From Acidobacteriaceae bacterium (GTDB lineage Bacteria > Acidobacteriota > Terriglobia > Terriglobales > Acidobacteriaceae): a stretch of 62,461 bases of DNA. The notes beneath the pieces were generated by a model. The model saw nothing but the letters and a program-made list of their open reading frames with translations. It ran no database searches and had not been told where the DNA came from. Numbering within the stretch: position 1 is the first letter of the stretch; each line of letters starts with the position of its first letter. The position numbers and the translations under genes are program-made. Below, in pieces: positions 40,369 through 50,324 of the stretch. The stretch covers positions 1 to 62,461 of the forward strand of contig DAHXOQ010000002.1 in NCBI GenBank assembly GCA_027364815.1. The letters are read 5' to 3'.

Positions 40369-40483
40369 AACTAATGTGTAATCAGAATAAACCGTTCTAC
40401 TTTCAACGCTAAACTAATTGCTTCGTTTCACCATATTGAACCAGATATCCTGGAATAAATTATCCTGCGTTAGAAGAGAGTGT

Positions 40484-40515
40484 CTCCCAGGAATATGAAA
40501 GATGCTTCCTGGGAG
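40484..40515. terminator. hairpin near 3' end of the minus-strand gene 40557-41858
   Basis: CTCCCAGGAA-N12-TTCCTGGGAG perfect 10-bp stem between convergent genes. Confidence 0.5.
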
Positions 40516-40556
40516 TTATAAAAGTCGAATCAATATGAATTCACCACATCGCGGCT

Positions 40557-41858
40557 CTACCAATAAGTAAGACTGAAATTGTCCAAATAGGTAGTGTATG
40601 GCGATTGCTTATCATTGCCATCCATTTGGTAATTGACAGTGAGTCCGTACCAATTGGACGCTACGCTGAATGGAGGGTATCTGCGGTTCACGGTATTGGT
40701 CGCGCCATTCAATGTTATTGTCTGATACAGCAGCGAATTGTCGCTTTCACGCTGCACTTCAATGGTGACATGGTTCCAGCCATCGTTGATGAGATTACAA
40801 GCGATGCCTGTAGAAACCCAATGAGCATTTGCGTTGTCCCAGATATCCCATACATTGCCACCAAGGTTATTACATTGTGTTCCCCATATCTGCCCAACAC
40901 CATTCATGTACATGTTGATGTCGAACTCCAGCACCTGCGTAATAGCGGAATTAGTTACGTAGAAATCCGCATCATAAGTGAAGTTGTGCAGAGTCGGAAG
41001 CAGCGTGTGAGCAGTATCAGGAATACCCTGGGTTGAATAAGCTCCGATCAACGGGAGTGAAAACAACACATCACCCCACGGAGCAGTTCCATTTGCACCT
41101 CCGAGGGAAAATTGCGTTGCATTACCACTCAATGAGGGTGAAGAGATGTTGAGTTTATGCGAGTATTGAAATCCATTGCAAGGTGAAGGTGAACAATCAA
41201 CATAATTAGGTGGCCCCTGGCCCCAACTGTTCCATCCTGTGCTTCTTTGAAGGTTGGAAAGTTTTGTCCCATCTTGCACAACATTGAGATTTACTGACAC
41301 ATAGGAAGCTCCCCCGCATTTATCCCATTCTTCAACCACCGTACTTTGGGAGCCTGAAGTAAGGTCAAGTTGCGTATTAAGGATGGGGCCAGTCTGCGTG
41401 ACGATGAGTTTGTTGTTCACATAAACGCCCATGGAGGCTACGCCTTTTGAACAGCTAGTCGTCGCTGACGCGACATAATCAACGGGCGAAGTTACTTTGC
41501 TACCGGTTACCGGTTCGGATACAACAACACCGACTTTGCCTGAAACGGTAATTGCTACCGGTGTGTAGGTAGCGCCGCCGCAATAATCCCATTCCTCGAC
41601 GACGGTGTTGTAACCCCCGGGCTCTAGGGCAACAGACGTATTCAGACTGTGTCCATTCTGTACTACGATCAGTTTGTTGTTCACATAGACGCCCATGGAA
41701 GCTACGCCTTTTGCACAAGTAGTCGTGGAAGTTGCAATGTATTGCACGGGCGAGCTGACAGTCGCACCGTTTGAAGGAGCACTAACAGTAACTGTTGCAG
41801 AGGCTGACGCCGCGAATGCAAGAAAAATCAGCGAAGAATAATAAAGCCGTTTCATCAT
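40557..41858 (-). CDS. secreted protein with two tandem Ig-like repeats and a LamG/concanavalin-like C-terminal domain
   Basis: Repeats VSAPSNGATVSSPVQYIATSTTTCAKGVASMGVYVNNKLIVVQNG... and VSEPVTGSKVTSPVDYVASATTSCSKGVASMGVYVNNKLIVTQTG...; signal peptide MMKRLYYSSLIFLAFAASASA. Confidence 0.78.
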   Translation of the reverse strand: MMKRLYYSSLIFLAFAASASATVTVSAPSNGATVSSPVQYIATSTTTCAKGVASMGVYVNNKLIVVQNGHSLNTSVALEPGGYNTVVEEWDYCGGATYTPVAITVSGKVGVVVSEPVTGSKVTSPVDYVASATTSCSKGVASMGVYVNNKLIVTQTGPILNTQLDLTSGSQSTVVEEWDKCGGASYVSVNLNVVQDGTKLSNLQRSTGWNSWGQGPPNYVDCSPSPCNGFQYSHKLNISSPSLSGNATQFSLGGANGTAPWGDVLFSLPLIGAYSTQGIPDTAHTLLPTLHNFTYDADFYVTNSAITQVLEFDINMYMNGVGQIWGTQCNNLGGNVWDIWDNANAHWVSTGIACNLINDGWNHVTIEVQRESDNSLLYQTITLNGATNTVNRRYPPFSVASNWYGLTVNYQMDGNDKQSPYTTYLDNFSLTYW

Positions 41859-42519
41859 GTTTGGGCCCTCAGGTACTAGATTGATTCGCAGCTTTATCGT
41901 GGGAAAGATGTTCATGAAAGACTTGCCGCAATGCAGTCGGAGACTGTCATATGCTCGCTGATCAACGCGAACCGATGGTAGAGATTACGTCTTCCGCTGC
42001 GTCGAATATTAGATTCCTGCCAATGCTCAGTCTCAATGTGGGCTTTGCGTTCTACCACACCACCATCTGGCTTGAATGTATATTCCTATACACTTCGACG
42101 AATTACTTTATTAATTGTAACCCGCGACAACAAAAATAAGTAAATATCTTAAGAACTGATATATATATGCGAGCAAGCAGCATGAAATCAGCAACATATC
42201 GTTTTATAGTGCTGCATTCCCATACAAATTTCAATCGACGAGTATTTATCAACAATTCTCGTCTCGCTCAATCTTATTTACACTTTAATATTAGTCCTAT
42301 ATATGCGATCTGTATAGTTCAGCTCACATTCCATTAATCACTGGAAAAAATATTTGTGAGGTTAAGTATCTCTGATATAAGGCCTAACGGGATAATTGGT
42401 TGGAAACTACAAACTGCCGCAACAACAGAGTAAATCTACGTATAAGATGGCTATACATAACTCTAAGTTGATAGATCTAAAGGGAATTATCCTTGCGCCT
42501 GTTACCGGCATCGCTCCGT

Positions 42520-43572
42520 TTAGTCTATTTGTGCTGAAGTTGTTTGAGTCCCTGGAGCCTTAAGCGCCGCTTGGTCAATTGGCAACTCTAACGAAAAAAT
42601 TGTTCCGCTGGCATCGTCAGCATATAACCAGATGCCATGAAATGCCTTTTGCAATTCTGGGTGTTGCTCACATAGGGCCATCATCAACTTGGTCACCTGC
42701 TTCCGCGCACTCAGGGGATCGCGTAACTCATGCGTCTGCGCCGCGTCTGGAATATAGTGAACTTCCAGATCCAGTGGTCCAAGTAGATCTGTGGCGTCAA
42801 TCGCTGTGATTTTAAAAACAGTTCCCTCTGAATTCAGTATCATTGCCTGTTCACCAGAGAGAATTTCAGGTCGAATGTGGGCTTCCTCACCACGTAGTTT
42901 CTCAATATTCGGACTGGTCAGGAACTGCACGGGTTCAAGAAGGTAGTCTGCAACGCGGTAATAGAGCAATGCATTCCAATTCATTTTCTTTTGCGTGTAA
43001 TCCCGTGCTGAAGTCCAATACCAGAGACCATCATGCCCTGCCTCGATCATGGGCCTGATAAATAAGCCGGCCAGCATCCACCTATTGTCAGATGCTCGAG
43101 ACAAAATCAAGGATATTTGTTGCGGCTTGGGTACGCCAGTTGCATGAAGTATCGCCAGTGCATAGATTCCTGACGGCAGGTCGGTAAAATTCAAAGTTAC
43201 TATCGGAGTGCCGCAATAGAAATCTGTTCGCGCAACGCTAGCACTATCCATTGATGCGTCCAAAAAATAGAGGCTATCAACTGTAATGGTAGCTCCCTGC
43301 ATGAATGGCTTTAACTTTTCAACTGAGCCTGCAATGGTGGTGAAATTCGATGCTACCGAAGGAATCGTGTTTGCACGAAGAGCGTCTACGTCACCCTGCT
43401 GCAATTCGCCAGCCATTGTGCGTGCAGCAGTCGTGAGCGCGGTGCGCTCGGCAACCGTCATTTGAGACTGAGTTTTGCATGTAGCAGCTCCTGATCTCAT
43501 CGGAAATAAAATAATCGCGAATGCAAAATGCAGGAGCAGTATTGGTAGAGTATTTAGAAATCTTAGTCGCAT
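42520..43572 (-). CDS. secreted protein of unknown function
   Basis: Signal-like N-terminus LPILLLHFAFAIILFPMRSGAA; long ORF in an operon-like run with downstream genes. Confidence 0.65.
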   Translation of the reverse strand: MRLRFLNTLPILLLHFAFAIILFPMRSGAATCKTQSQMTVAERTALTTAARTMAGELQQGDVDALRANTIPSVASNFTTIAGSVEKLKPFMQGATITVDSLYFLDASMDSASVARTDFYCGTPIVTLNFTDLPSGIYALAILHATGVPKPQQISLILSRASDNRWMLAGLFIRPMIEAGHDGLWYWTSARDYTQKKMNWNALLYYRVADYLLEPVQFLTSPNIEKLRGEEAHIRPEILSGEQAMILNSEGTVFKITAIDATDLLGPLDLEVHYIPDAAQTHELRDPLSARKQVTKLMMALCEQHPELQKAFHGIWLYADDASGTIFSLELPIDQAALKAPGTQTTSAQID

Positions 43573-43597
43573 AGTTAATACCTTTCATTGAGTAAGT

Positions 43598-44359
43598 TCA
43601 AAGGGAGACGGTAGCGGATTGCGGCTTGTCCAGTCGTGCTGTTTTATTGTCATGATCTTCTGAACTCGTGCCATCACTTTGATGTGGATGGTTTTTGAAG
43701 GTCAACATAGTCATAGCGTGCTGGAGTATCGCTTGCTTTACATTCTGAACTGACATCGGAGCGATAGTGGTCATTCCACCGACCAATTCACTCAGATCCA
43801 GATAAGACTTTCGATTGATAAGAAGGAATGCAATGGGGTACTCGGGCTTTCGTGCGCGTGCTTCAATTGGATTTGCGTCAAGCAAATAACTGATATTCGG
43901 TTTTGGAACAATTTTCATAATCAGCCCGACATACGCCCGAATAAGCGGATTGCTCAGCTCCAGATTGGCGAGTTCGTCATAAGCATAGCGGTCAAATACA
44001 ACAAGGTCGGCGTCTGAGCGCAATTCCTTTTTCAAGACAAGCCGGAGTGAGATTGCATCAACGAAGTAGAGAAACAACCGTACTCCCGTCATAAACCATG
44101 ACGTTATATTCTTGTCCCGCCGGTTGATCGGTGCGGAAACAGTTCCAATGCCCTTGTCGCCTCTGAATATGGTGTGACCGGCATTTTCTCGGATACTTTT
44201 AAGTCGCGCAACATCATCCCAAAATCGGATTAATACCACCCGCCGCCCATCCTGCACCATGCGCGCACAAAGCGCCTCAATTTGCGTGCTCTTTCCAGCA
44301 CCGTCAATCCCTGAAAAGCTTATAAAGTTAGGGACATTATCGCTTATGATTTCACGCAT
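43598..44359 (-). CDS. thymidylate-kinase-like P-loop kinase
   Basis: FISFSGIDGAGKSTQIEALCARM (Walker A), ADLVVFDRYAYDELANL (DRY-like). ORF opens at 44392. Confidence 0.75.
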   Translation of the reverse strand: MREIISDNVPNFISFSGIDGAGKSTQIEALCARMVQDGRRVVLIRFWDDVARLKSIRENAGHTIFRGDKGIGTVSAPINRRDKNITSWFMTGVRLFLYFVDAISLRLVLKKELRSDADLVVFDRYAYDELANLELSNPLIRAYVGLIMKIVPKPNISYLLDANPIEARARKPEYPIAFLLINRKSYLDLSELVGGMTTIAPMSVQNVKQAILQHAMTMLTFKNHPHQSDGTSSEDHDNKTARLDKPQSATVSL

Positions 44360-44404
44360 TGCGCAACTCCAATACTTCTTCCAGTGATGCAAGAGAAAAT
44401 CTCT

Positions 44405-44917
44405 TCATGGCCTGCCCGGGCTAGCATGAGTAAGCACTAATACAGTTCCGATCGCAACTGCAGCACCAACCACGAGACTTACCTTGAAGAACAAGGACCG
44501 TGCTCGCCGTTGCTTTGCTGGCGCAATCACCGCACCGGATGGCCTGGAAGCTGTTACGCCGGTGGGATTTTCAAGTGGAGCAGCGGCTGTGCCTAGTGGC
44601 TTTTGAGCATCGTTTTGCTGTGCAATCATCGCAAATTCAGGTGCACTTTGTGATTCGTCTTGATTTAAATTTTGTTGAGGCATTGCGTTTGAATTATCAG
44701 GAATGGTGATGTCTGATTGAGTTGTTCGCGCCACAGACTTAGCACTCTGGATGCCGGACGCCTGGGACTGACCTTGAACGGTCGGCACATTTGCCGGTGA
44801 CTGGCTTTGCTGAGTTTCTTGTGCTGATATCGCCGCCGTAGCGACAATCTGCATTGCAAACAATAACGCGATTCCAATTATTATGATTCTTTCAGACCTA
44901 TGCACTGATATTTTCAT
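44405..44917 (-). CDS. secreted/membrane protein of unknown function, Gln/Ser-rich with C-terminal TM
   Basis: N-terminal signal-like IIIIGIALLFAMQIVATAAISA, low-complexity middle, C-terminal FKVSLVVGAAVAIGTVLVLTHA. Confidence 0.55.
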   Translation of the reverse strand: MKISVHRSERIIIIGIALLFAMQIVATAAISAQETQQSQSPANVPTVQGQSQASGIQSAKSVARTTQSDITIPDNSNAMPQQNLNQDESQSAPEFAMIAQQNDAQKPLGTAAAPLENPTGVTASRPSGAVIAPAKQRRARSLFFKVSLVVGAAVAIGTVLVLTHASPGRP

Positions 44918-45030
44918 TTTTCACCTCTACGCGGTTCTCCCCCGCGATCAGGATGGCCGACTGGAAACAATTATGCATTGTCCGCGAGCCACAGAAATGT
45001 GCAGTCTCGAACACTTTCGCAAAAAAACAA

Positions 45031-45369
45031 CTACAACACAGGGTTGCGAAAACTCTTCAGAGCATCGTCATTCGTCTGGAAAGTCTCAAAGAGCCGGCTC
45101 ACACCTGTGGTCTTTAAGATATCTAATACTTCATCTGGAGTAGATGCAATCTTGATGTCGCCATTGTGCTTCATGGCTTCTTCCAGACAGCTTAGCAATA
45201 GTAGAGTTGCGTACTTGTTCATCTCACGCACCTTGGAAAAGTCCAGCACGATTCGAGTGTGCTTAAGATACATCAACTGCTTCATATCCTCCAGGAATAG
45301 CCGCTCATGTTTCGAATTTACCACCTCAGGAAACTGCATCACTTTTACTGCGGATATTTGATCGCTCAT
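45031..45369 (-). CDS. STAS-domain (anti-anti-sigma-like) protein, degenerate phospho-site
   Basis: TRIVLDFSKVREMNKYATLLLLSCLEEAMKHNGDIKIASTPDEVLDILKTTGVSRLFETFQTNDDAL. ORF opens at 45420. Confidence 0.8.
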   Translation of the reverse strand: MSDQISAVKVMQFPEVVNSKHERLFLEDMKQLMYLKHTRIVLDFSKVREMNKYATLLLLSCLEEAMKHNGDIKIASTPDEVLDILKTTGVSRLFETFQTNDDALKSFRNPVL

Positions 45370-45478
45370 GTCGCCTCTTCTGAACTCCCGTTTTCGTTCT
45401 ACTTGCAAAGTAAAAATCAACTAGAGCTGTAAATGGATTCACTTCAGCCTCAACCGCTCAATAAGTTTACGACTTTAG

Positions 45479-47443
45479 TTATCCAGGGTCGTGCAAAAGA
45501 TTCGATAGCTCTGCCTCTGATTTAGTTAGCACTCGTGCCAACCTATTTCGCCCATATCGAATCAGAGTCGCGAGGTTCGTGTTGTACCAGCAGCATTCCG
45601 ACATGCGCGGAGAAAGCCCGCATAGAAATCGGAGCTTCTTTAATTTACTTGGAGACGAGAGCACAGCCGCTGCCAGACGATGATTACCATCCAGTACCGT
45701 CAATGGCTCTCTTTCGTTAAGGCCGATCAGGATTACAGCATTGAATCCGGGATCCTCAAGATGAAGCTGATTGTCAATTGACGCAATTTTCGAGTGAAAT
45801 GAGGCATCAACCAGGTGCTCACCTATGCGCATGCGCTCTGCGACTTCAGTGATAGTAAAATTTCCTTTTGCAAGTTTTCGCCAGTGGGCTCTCGGAAATA
45901 CACGAATCTGACAGAGGTCCGCATCAACTATTTCTACTTCAAACCATTCCGTACCGGAAGGAATTTCCTTCCACAAGGAACGGTGCCGCATGAACAACAA
46001 CGCACGCCGCTTGGCATTCTCGCTTTCATCATCGAGATTCGGCCTACTGACAATTTCACTTAATATCTCGCGGTAATCCTGAAATTCTGGCGAGTCGAAG
46101 TCGCTCTTCAAGAACTCCGCAATGACTTCATTCTCCGATGTACGCCGAATCAGTTTGATTGCTCTAGTACTGACCACTGTAATCAGCTTCTTCGAATTAG
46201 CAAGCAAGTTGATGAAGAACGGCAATGCGACAGCTGCAAGTAGAACAGTCATCAGTACCATCTGCACGAATACTACAGCCCTAAGCGTTGAGTGGTAACG
46301 GTATATGCATGCAATTACCGCAACACTGAAAGCCAATTGTACCCAGCTCGTATTTGCAATCTTGTAAGACATTTCATAAGTGATAATCACAACACAGAGC
46401 GAATAAATGATCGTCGTTACAGCATACAAGGCCATCAGATAAGGAAGATTGTAATTTCCCGCAATCTCGAACCCTGGCCCAAAGAGCGATGTCCAGATTC
46501 TGGCGGGCGCAAGGATAAGGCCGAAAGCCAGTAATGCGCCAGTGATCAACACGAGCGATAACGAGATTGCGATAACCGTCAGATCTTTTCTTTCTTCATC
46601 CCGGGTGCCTGCGACGATAGGGAACATGGAATTCACAACTGCTGAAGAGAAGGAGAAAATCACTCTGCCAACCATGGCGACAGCGGCATAAAGCCCTGCG
46701 TCTTTAGCAGAAAAAAAGTGTATGACCAAGACGATGTCACAATTGTTGATGAGAACCTGGCCAGAGAAAAAGATTAGCGCCTGAGTTGCCTCACGAGCCG
46801 CAAAGGAAATGCCGATCGGGCTAGCAATCCTACCTTCATGCTTGGGCATAGCGGCAAGATACGCCACTGCAACAGCGGCTGCATTTGCAACGATTACGCC
46901 TGTTACACCGTATCCCATAAGAATCAAAAGCAAAGATCCGCCGAGTCGAAACGCACCTTCTACAACTAGATTTGTTGCGAGATGTTTGAATCCATAGGTG
47001 CCCTGGATATAGCCGCGTCGGCAACCCAAAGGAACATAGAACGCAACGCCAATTGCCAGCAGTGCGATAAGTCCATGGTCGGGAAGATTCAGATAATCTG
47101 AAATTACTCCTTTGAATGAAAGCAATACAAGGGCAGCGAGGATGCCGCATATCCACGCGCCCCGATGGAACCCTTTATAAACCGCATACCTCAACTCTGG
47201 AGTATTTTGCTTTGCAACCATTTTGGCAGAAATTATTTGGAAAGATAGCGTAACGGCAGATACCAGCGTGAGGATCGTGTAGATAACTGCTGCCTGCCCA
47301 AATCCCTTCGGTCCAAGGAATCGCGCCAGAACAATATTGTAAGTAAGGTTGATAGCGGTTGTAAGGCCTGAGCCCGTAAGCAGCACAATACTTCCGGCAA
47401 CTATGCGGGCATGAAGGGTATTCGAATTTTGGGTTAGCCCCAT
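45479..47443 (-). CDS. polysaccharide flippase (Wzx-like) fused to a C-terminal ParB-like (DGNHRLAAA) domain
   Basis: N-terminal approx. 430 aa polytopic flippase (YNIVLARFLGPKGFGQAAVIYTILTLVSAV); C-terminal approx. 220 aa soluble with EPLTVLDGNHRLAAAVLSSPSKLKKLRFL. Confidence 0.8.
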   Translation of the reverse strand: MGLTQNSNTLHARIVAGSIVLLTGSGLTTAINLTYNIVLARFLGPKGFGQAAVIYTILTLVSAVTLSFQIISAKMVAKQNTPELRYAVYKGFHRGAWICGILAALVLLSFKGVISDYLNLPDHGLIALLAIGVAFYVPLGCRRGYIQGTYGFKHLATNLVVEGAFRLGGSLLLILMGYGVTGVIVANAAAVAVAYLAAMPKHEGRIASPIGISFAAREATQALIFFSGQVLINNCDIVLVIHFFSAKDAGLYAAVAMVGRVIFSFSSAVVNSMFPIVAGTRDEERKDLTVIAISLSLVLITGALLAFGLILAPARIWTSLFGPGFEIAGNYNLPYLMALYAVTTIIYSLCVVIITYEMSYKIANTSWVQLAFSVAVIACIYRYHSTLRAVVFVQMVLMTVLLAAVALPFFINLLANSKKLITVVSTRAIKLIRRTSENEVIAEFLKSDFDSPEFQDYREILSEIVSRPNLDDESENAKRRALLFMRHRSLWKEIPSGTEWFEVEIVDADLCQIRVFPRAHWRKLAKGNFTITEVAERMRIGEHLVDASFHSKIASIDNQLHLEDPGFNAVILIGLNEREPLTVLDGNHRLAAAVLSSPSKLKKLRFLCGLSPRMSECCWYNTNLATLIRYGRNRLARVLTKSEAELSNLLHDPG

Positions 47444-47638
47444 TGCACTCCAGTATCCCGGTTCATTTGCAGGTAGGAATATACGTCACGAGTAGAAGAC
47501 AACTCAGCCCATTCAGATACAGTTCTGCCAGTACTAATACTTATCAAGTATGATTTGCCACGCAGCAGTTTGACTGGTCAATAGCTAACAGTATTAGAGT
47601 TTTCTGCTGTGATAATTTGAACTCAGTAATTTCCCGGA

Positions 47639-48664
47639 GTGACTAATAAAACGCCAATGATTAATGGTATAAGAATCACCTGCCTGTGCCTTTTCCTTTT
47701 GCCCCACGGATGCTCTGCTCCCGGGTCAAGTCAGAATTCGCAATTAAAGCATTCGGCGGTCGGCCACTCACCGCAGACCATAGCCTTGTACGAAGCGTGG
47801 TTTGGACACCCTCACCATATTTCTGTCGGATACTCTTCGCAAGATACCGCGGTTATTACAAGCCAGATTCGTCGAGCAAAGACTATGGGAATATCTGCTT
47901 TTGTAGTGGACTGGTATGGCGACCGTGAGCCTTTCATTGACCGCAGTTACGCGCTTATGCAGACAATCGCAGCCCGCGAAAACTTCCAGGTTGCGATGAT
48001 GTATGACGAATCAAATTCGGACGATGGGGCGACCGACGAAGCAATTGCTGATTTCACCATGTTCCATGACGTTTATTTGTCGCAAAAGGCTTCAGGACAT
48101 CAAGCCTACCTCACTTATGAAGGCCGCCCGGTGATCTTTATCTTTCCTAAAGGCGGTCATACGGACTGGAGTAAAGTGCGCGCTCTCGTGAATAAGTGGA
48201 GCACACCTCCACTATTGATTACTGAGAACTTGCCCGGTCAAGATGCGGGGTCATTCGATGGCTTCTATGCTTGGATCAATCCTGGCGAAAATGGTTGGTC
48301 AACTGACGGTAGCAACTGGGGCGAGCAATATTTGAATGAGTTCTATCAAACTATGAAGTCAAAGTATTCTGACAAGATTATTGTCGGAGGCGTGTGGGCG
48401 AGCTTTGACGATCACAAGGCTTCGTGGAGTTTGAACAGAAAAATATTACCCCGATGCGGACAGACATTTTCTGACACTACAAACCTGTGGCACAAGTATT
48501 TTCCGCCGGATAATCTTTTGCCTTTCGTAATGATTGAGACGTGGAATGATCACGAAGAGGGGACGGCGATTGAAAACGGCATCCCGACCTGCGAATCAGT
48601 AGCTCCGGCTTCTCCTCCAGTACCACCTGCGGGAACTTACTCAACACACAACAACAAACGATAG
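47639..48664 (+). CDS. GH99/GH71-like glycoside hydrolase (endo-mannanase-fold) lipoprotein-like
   Basis: IALYEAWFGHPHH...RAKTMGISAFVVDWYGDREPFIDRSYALMQTIAARENFQVAMMYD...PVIFIFP...VMIETWNDHEEGTAIENG; N-terminal CLFLLPHGCSAPG possible lipobox. Confidence 0.8.
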   Translation: MTNKTPMINGIRITCLCLFLLPHGCSAPGSSQNSQLKHSAVGHSPQTIALYEAWFGHPHHISVGYSSQDTAVITSQIRRAKTMGISAFVVDWYGDREPFIDRSYALMQTIAARENFQVAMMYDESNSDDGATDEAIADFTMFHDVYLSQKASGHQAYLTYEGRPVIFIFPKGGHTDWSKVRALVNKWSTPPLLITENLPGQDAGSFDGFYAWINPGENGWSTDGSNWGEQYLNEFYQTMKSKYSDKIIVGGVWASFDDHKASWSLNRKILPRCGQTFSDTTNLWHKYFPPDNLLPFVMIETWNDHEEGTAIENGIPTCESVAPASPPVPPAGTYSTHNNKR

Positions 48665-48666
48665 GT

Positions 48667-48697
48667 AGCTTTGAAATTGTGATTCAATTTCAAAGCT
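48667..48697. terminator. perfect 13-bp hairpin between convergent genes (bidirectional terminator candidate)
   Basis: AGCTTTGAAATTG-tgatt-CAATTTCAAAGCT. Confidence 0.65.
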
Positions 48698-48717
48698 GTG
48701 TATTGCTTTTTCTTGAA

Positions 48718-49713
48718 TCACATTGCAGCTTCTATCCGCCGAGGTTGCTCATCATCAGTGGAATGCGCAGCAACAATACCGATCTGCGGAATACCGTGTG
48801 CTTGCGAGCGGCGCACATCGTTAATGATGGAAAGCGGGCGATTTCTTACCTCATCGTAAACGCGCCCGATATATTCACCCAGCATGCCAAGGCAGAGGAA
48901 GAGCAACCCTCCCATGAAGAAAACGGAGGCTGCAACGGCAAAGCCGGTAGTTTCCATCATGTTTTTTGAGAAAAGCATAAAGAGCGCCATGAGCATTGCG
49001 AGAGAGGACGCAAAAACAAACAGAGCAAAACTAAGCCGCAACGGTTTGTAGCTAAAACTGGTTATTGCATCCATTGCGTACTTGATTCGGCTAATGAATG
49101 AGAGCTTGCCTTCGCCGGCGGCCCGGTCTTGACGATCGTAATAGACTACTTGATTCCTGTAGCCAACCCAAGCTCTGAGCCCAGGCAAGTAGCGGTTTTT
49201 CTCTTCCATGGCATTGACCGAGTCAACAACTTTGCGATCCATGAGACTGAATATTCCGGCATTGAGAGGAATTGGATAATCGGAGAGAGCGCCCAAAACG
49301 CGATAGAAGAGAGGAAATAGTTTGGCAAGAATCTTGCGCCGTTCTTTGCGGCTCGTTCTAACTGCGACTACTACCTGAGCACCACCGCGCCATGCATCTA
49401 TCAATTTTGGCAGAACTTCCGGTGGATCCTGAAAGTCGCCATCCATCAGGATCACAGCGTTACCGCGCGCCGTTTTAATACCAGCAGTGATCGCACCCAT
49501 ATGCCCCCAATTACGTGAGAGTTCAACGACAACAATATGCGGGTCAGTAGACTGCATATCTCTCAGCAATTCAAGAGATACATCCGTTGAACCATCGTTA
49601 ATATACACAACTTCCCAGTCGATGTGAACGCTATTCATTACACATTTCACAGCCGCGTGAAATTGCACTATTAGTTCTTCTTCGTTATAGATTGGCACGA
49701 CAACTGAAATCAT
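48718..49713 (-). CDS. glycosyltransferase family 2, GtrB/DPM1-like with C-terminal TM pair
   Basis: MISVVVPIYNEEELIVQFHAAV...YINDGSTDVSLELL...VVELSRNWGHMGAITAGIKTARGNAVILMDGDFQDPPEVLP...GEGKLSFISRIKYAMDAITSFS. ORF opens at 49770. Confidence 0.93.
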   Translation of the reverse strand: MISVVVPIYNEEELIVQFHAAVKCVMNSVHIDWEVVYINDGSTDVSLELLRDMQSTDPHIVVVELSRNWGHMGAITAGIKTARGNAVILMDGDFQDPPEVLPKLIDAWRGGAQVVVAVRTSRKERRKILAKLFPLFYRVLGALSDYPIPLNAGIFSLMDRKVVDSVNAMEEKNRYLPGLRAWVGYRNQVVYYDRQDRAAGEGKLSFISRIKYAMDAITSFSYKPLRLSFALFVFASSLAMLMALFMLFSKNMMETTGFAVAASVFFMGGLLFLCLGMLGEYIGRVYDEVRNRPLSIINDVRRSQAHGIPQIGIVAAHSTDDEQPRRIEAAM

Positions 49714-49827
49714 ATTGAACTCCTTGAAGCGGGGATTATTGTTGTTGCAAAGAGTTCCTGGTCTCTCCATGCACTCGTACGAAATATGACCGTACTTATC
49801 AAACTCGGAATTTGAGGACTGGGAGAA

Positions 49828-50322
49828 TTATGGTACAGCCTGAAAAACGCGCACTCTCCACCTTACTTCTGCAGGTGTTACGACTATAAGATAACGAGTT
49901 GTTACATGCTGTGTCGTTTTGACCTTGCCGTGATCGATTATCTGCATTTCGTAATCAACCCTATCTGTCATTTCAACCGATAATCCTTCAGGTGAATAGA
50001 AGACAATCTGGATGTCGTGTGTACGGTCCTGATAGCGCGTTTGAATGCCCATGACTATCTGCTGTTGGATTGTCGATTTCAGATTATCTTTGGCAACGCC
50101 TACAAAATCTGAGTCGAGCAAAGCTGGACGATTCTCTTCGAGCGCCGATGCCAGACTCTGCCATGCTTGCAAATAATCACGAACGACTGCTTTGCTGGTT
50201 TGCTCAGATAGAGCTCTTGGACCTTGCAGGTTTGCTGGCTCTACGCGCACTGTTACTTGGCCAATACAATTTAGAGAACCAGAAGCAAAGCAGGCCAAAA
50301 CAATCAGAAGTGATTTAAACAT
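49828..50322 (-). CDS. small secreted protein (NTF2-like by pattern), unknown function
   Basis: Signal peptide MFKSLLIVLACFASGSLNCIGQ; adjacent to upstream gene (2 nt gap). Confidence 0.6.
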   Translation of the reverse strand: MFKSLLIVLACFASGSLNCIGQVTVRVEPANLQGPRALSEQTSKAVVRDYLQAWQSLASALEENRPALLDSDFVGVAKDNLKSTIQQQIVMGIQTRYQDRTHDIQIVFYSPEGLSVEMTDRVDYEMQIIDHGKVKTTQHVTTRYLIVVTPAEVRWRVRVFQAVP

Positions 50323-50324
50323 GG

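Noticed and set aside
42140-42520. Possible riboswitch or structured RNA in the AT-rich gap (e.g. GGATAATTGGTTGGAAACTACAAACTGCCGC)
   Set aside because: Could not match it to the c-di-GMP, SAM, preQ1 or other consensus I know; no convincing covariation can be judged from one sequence
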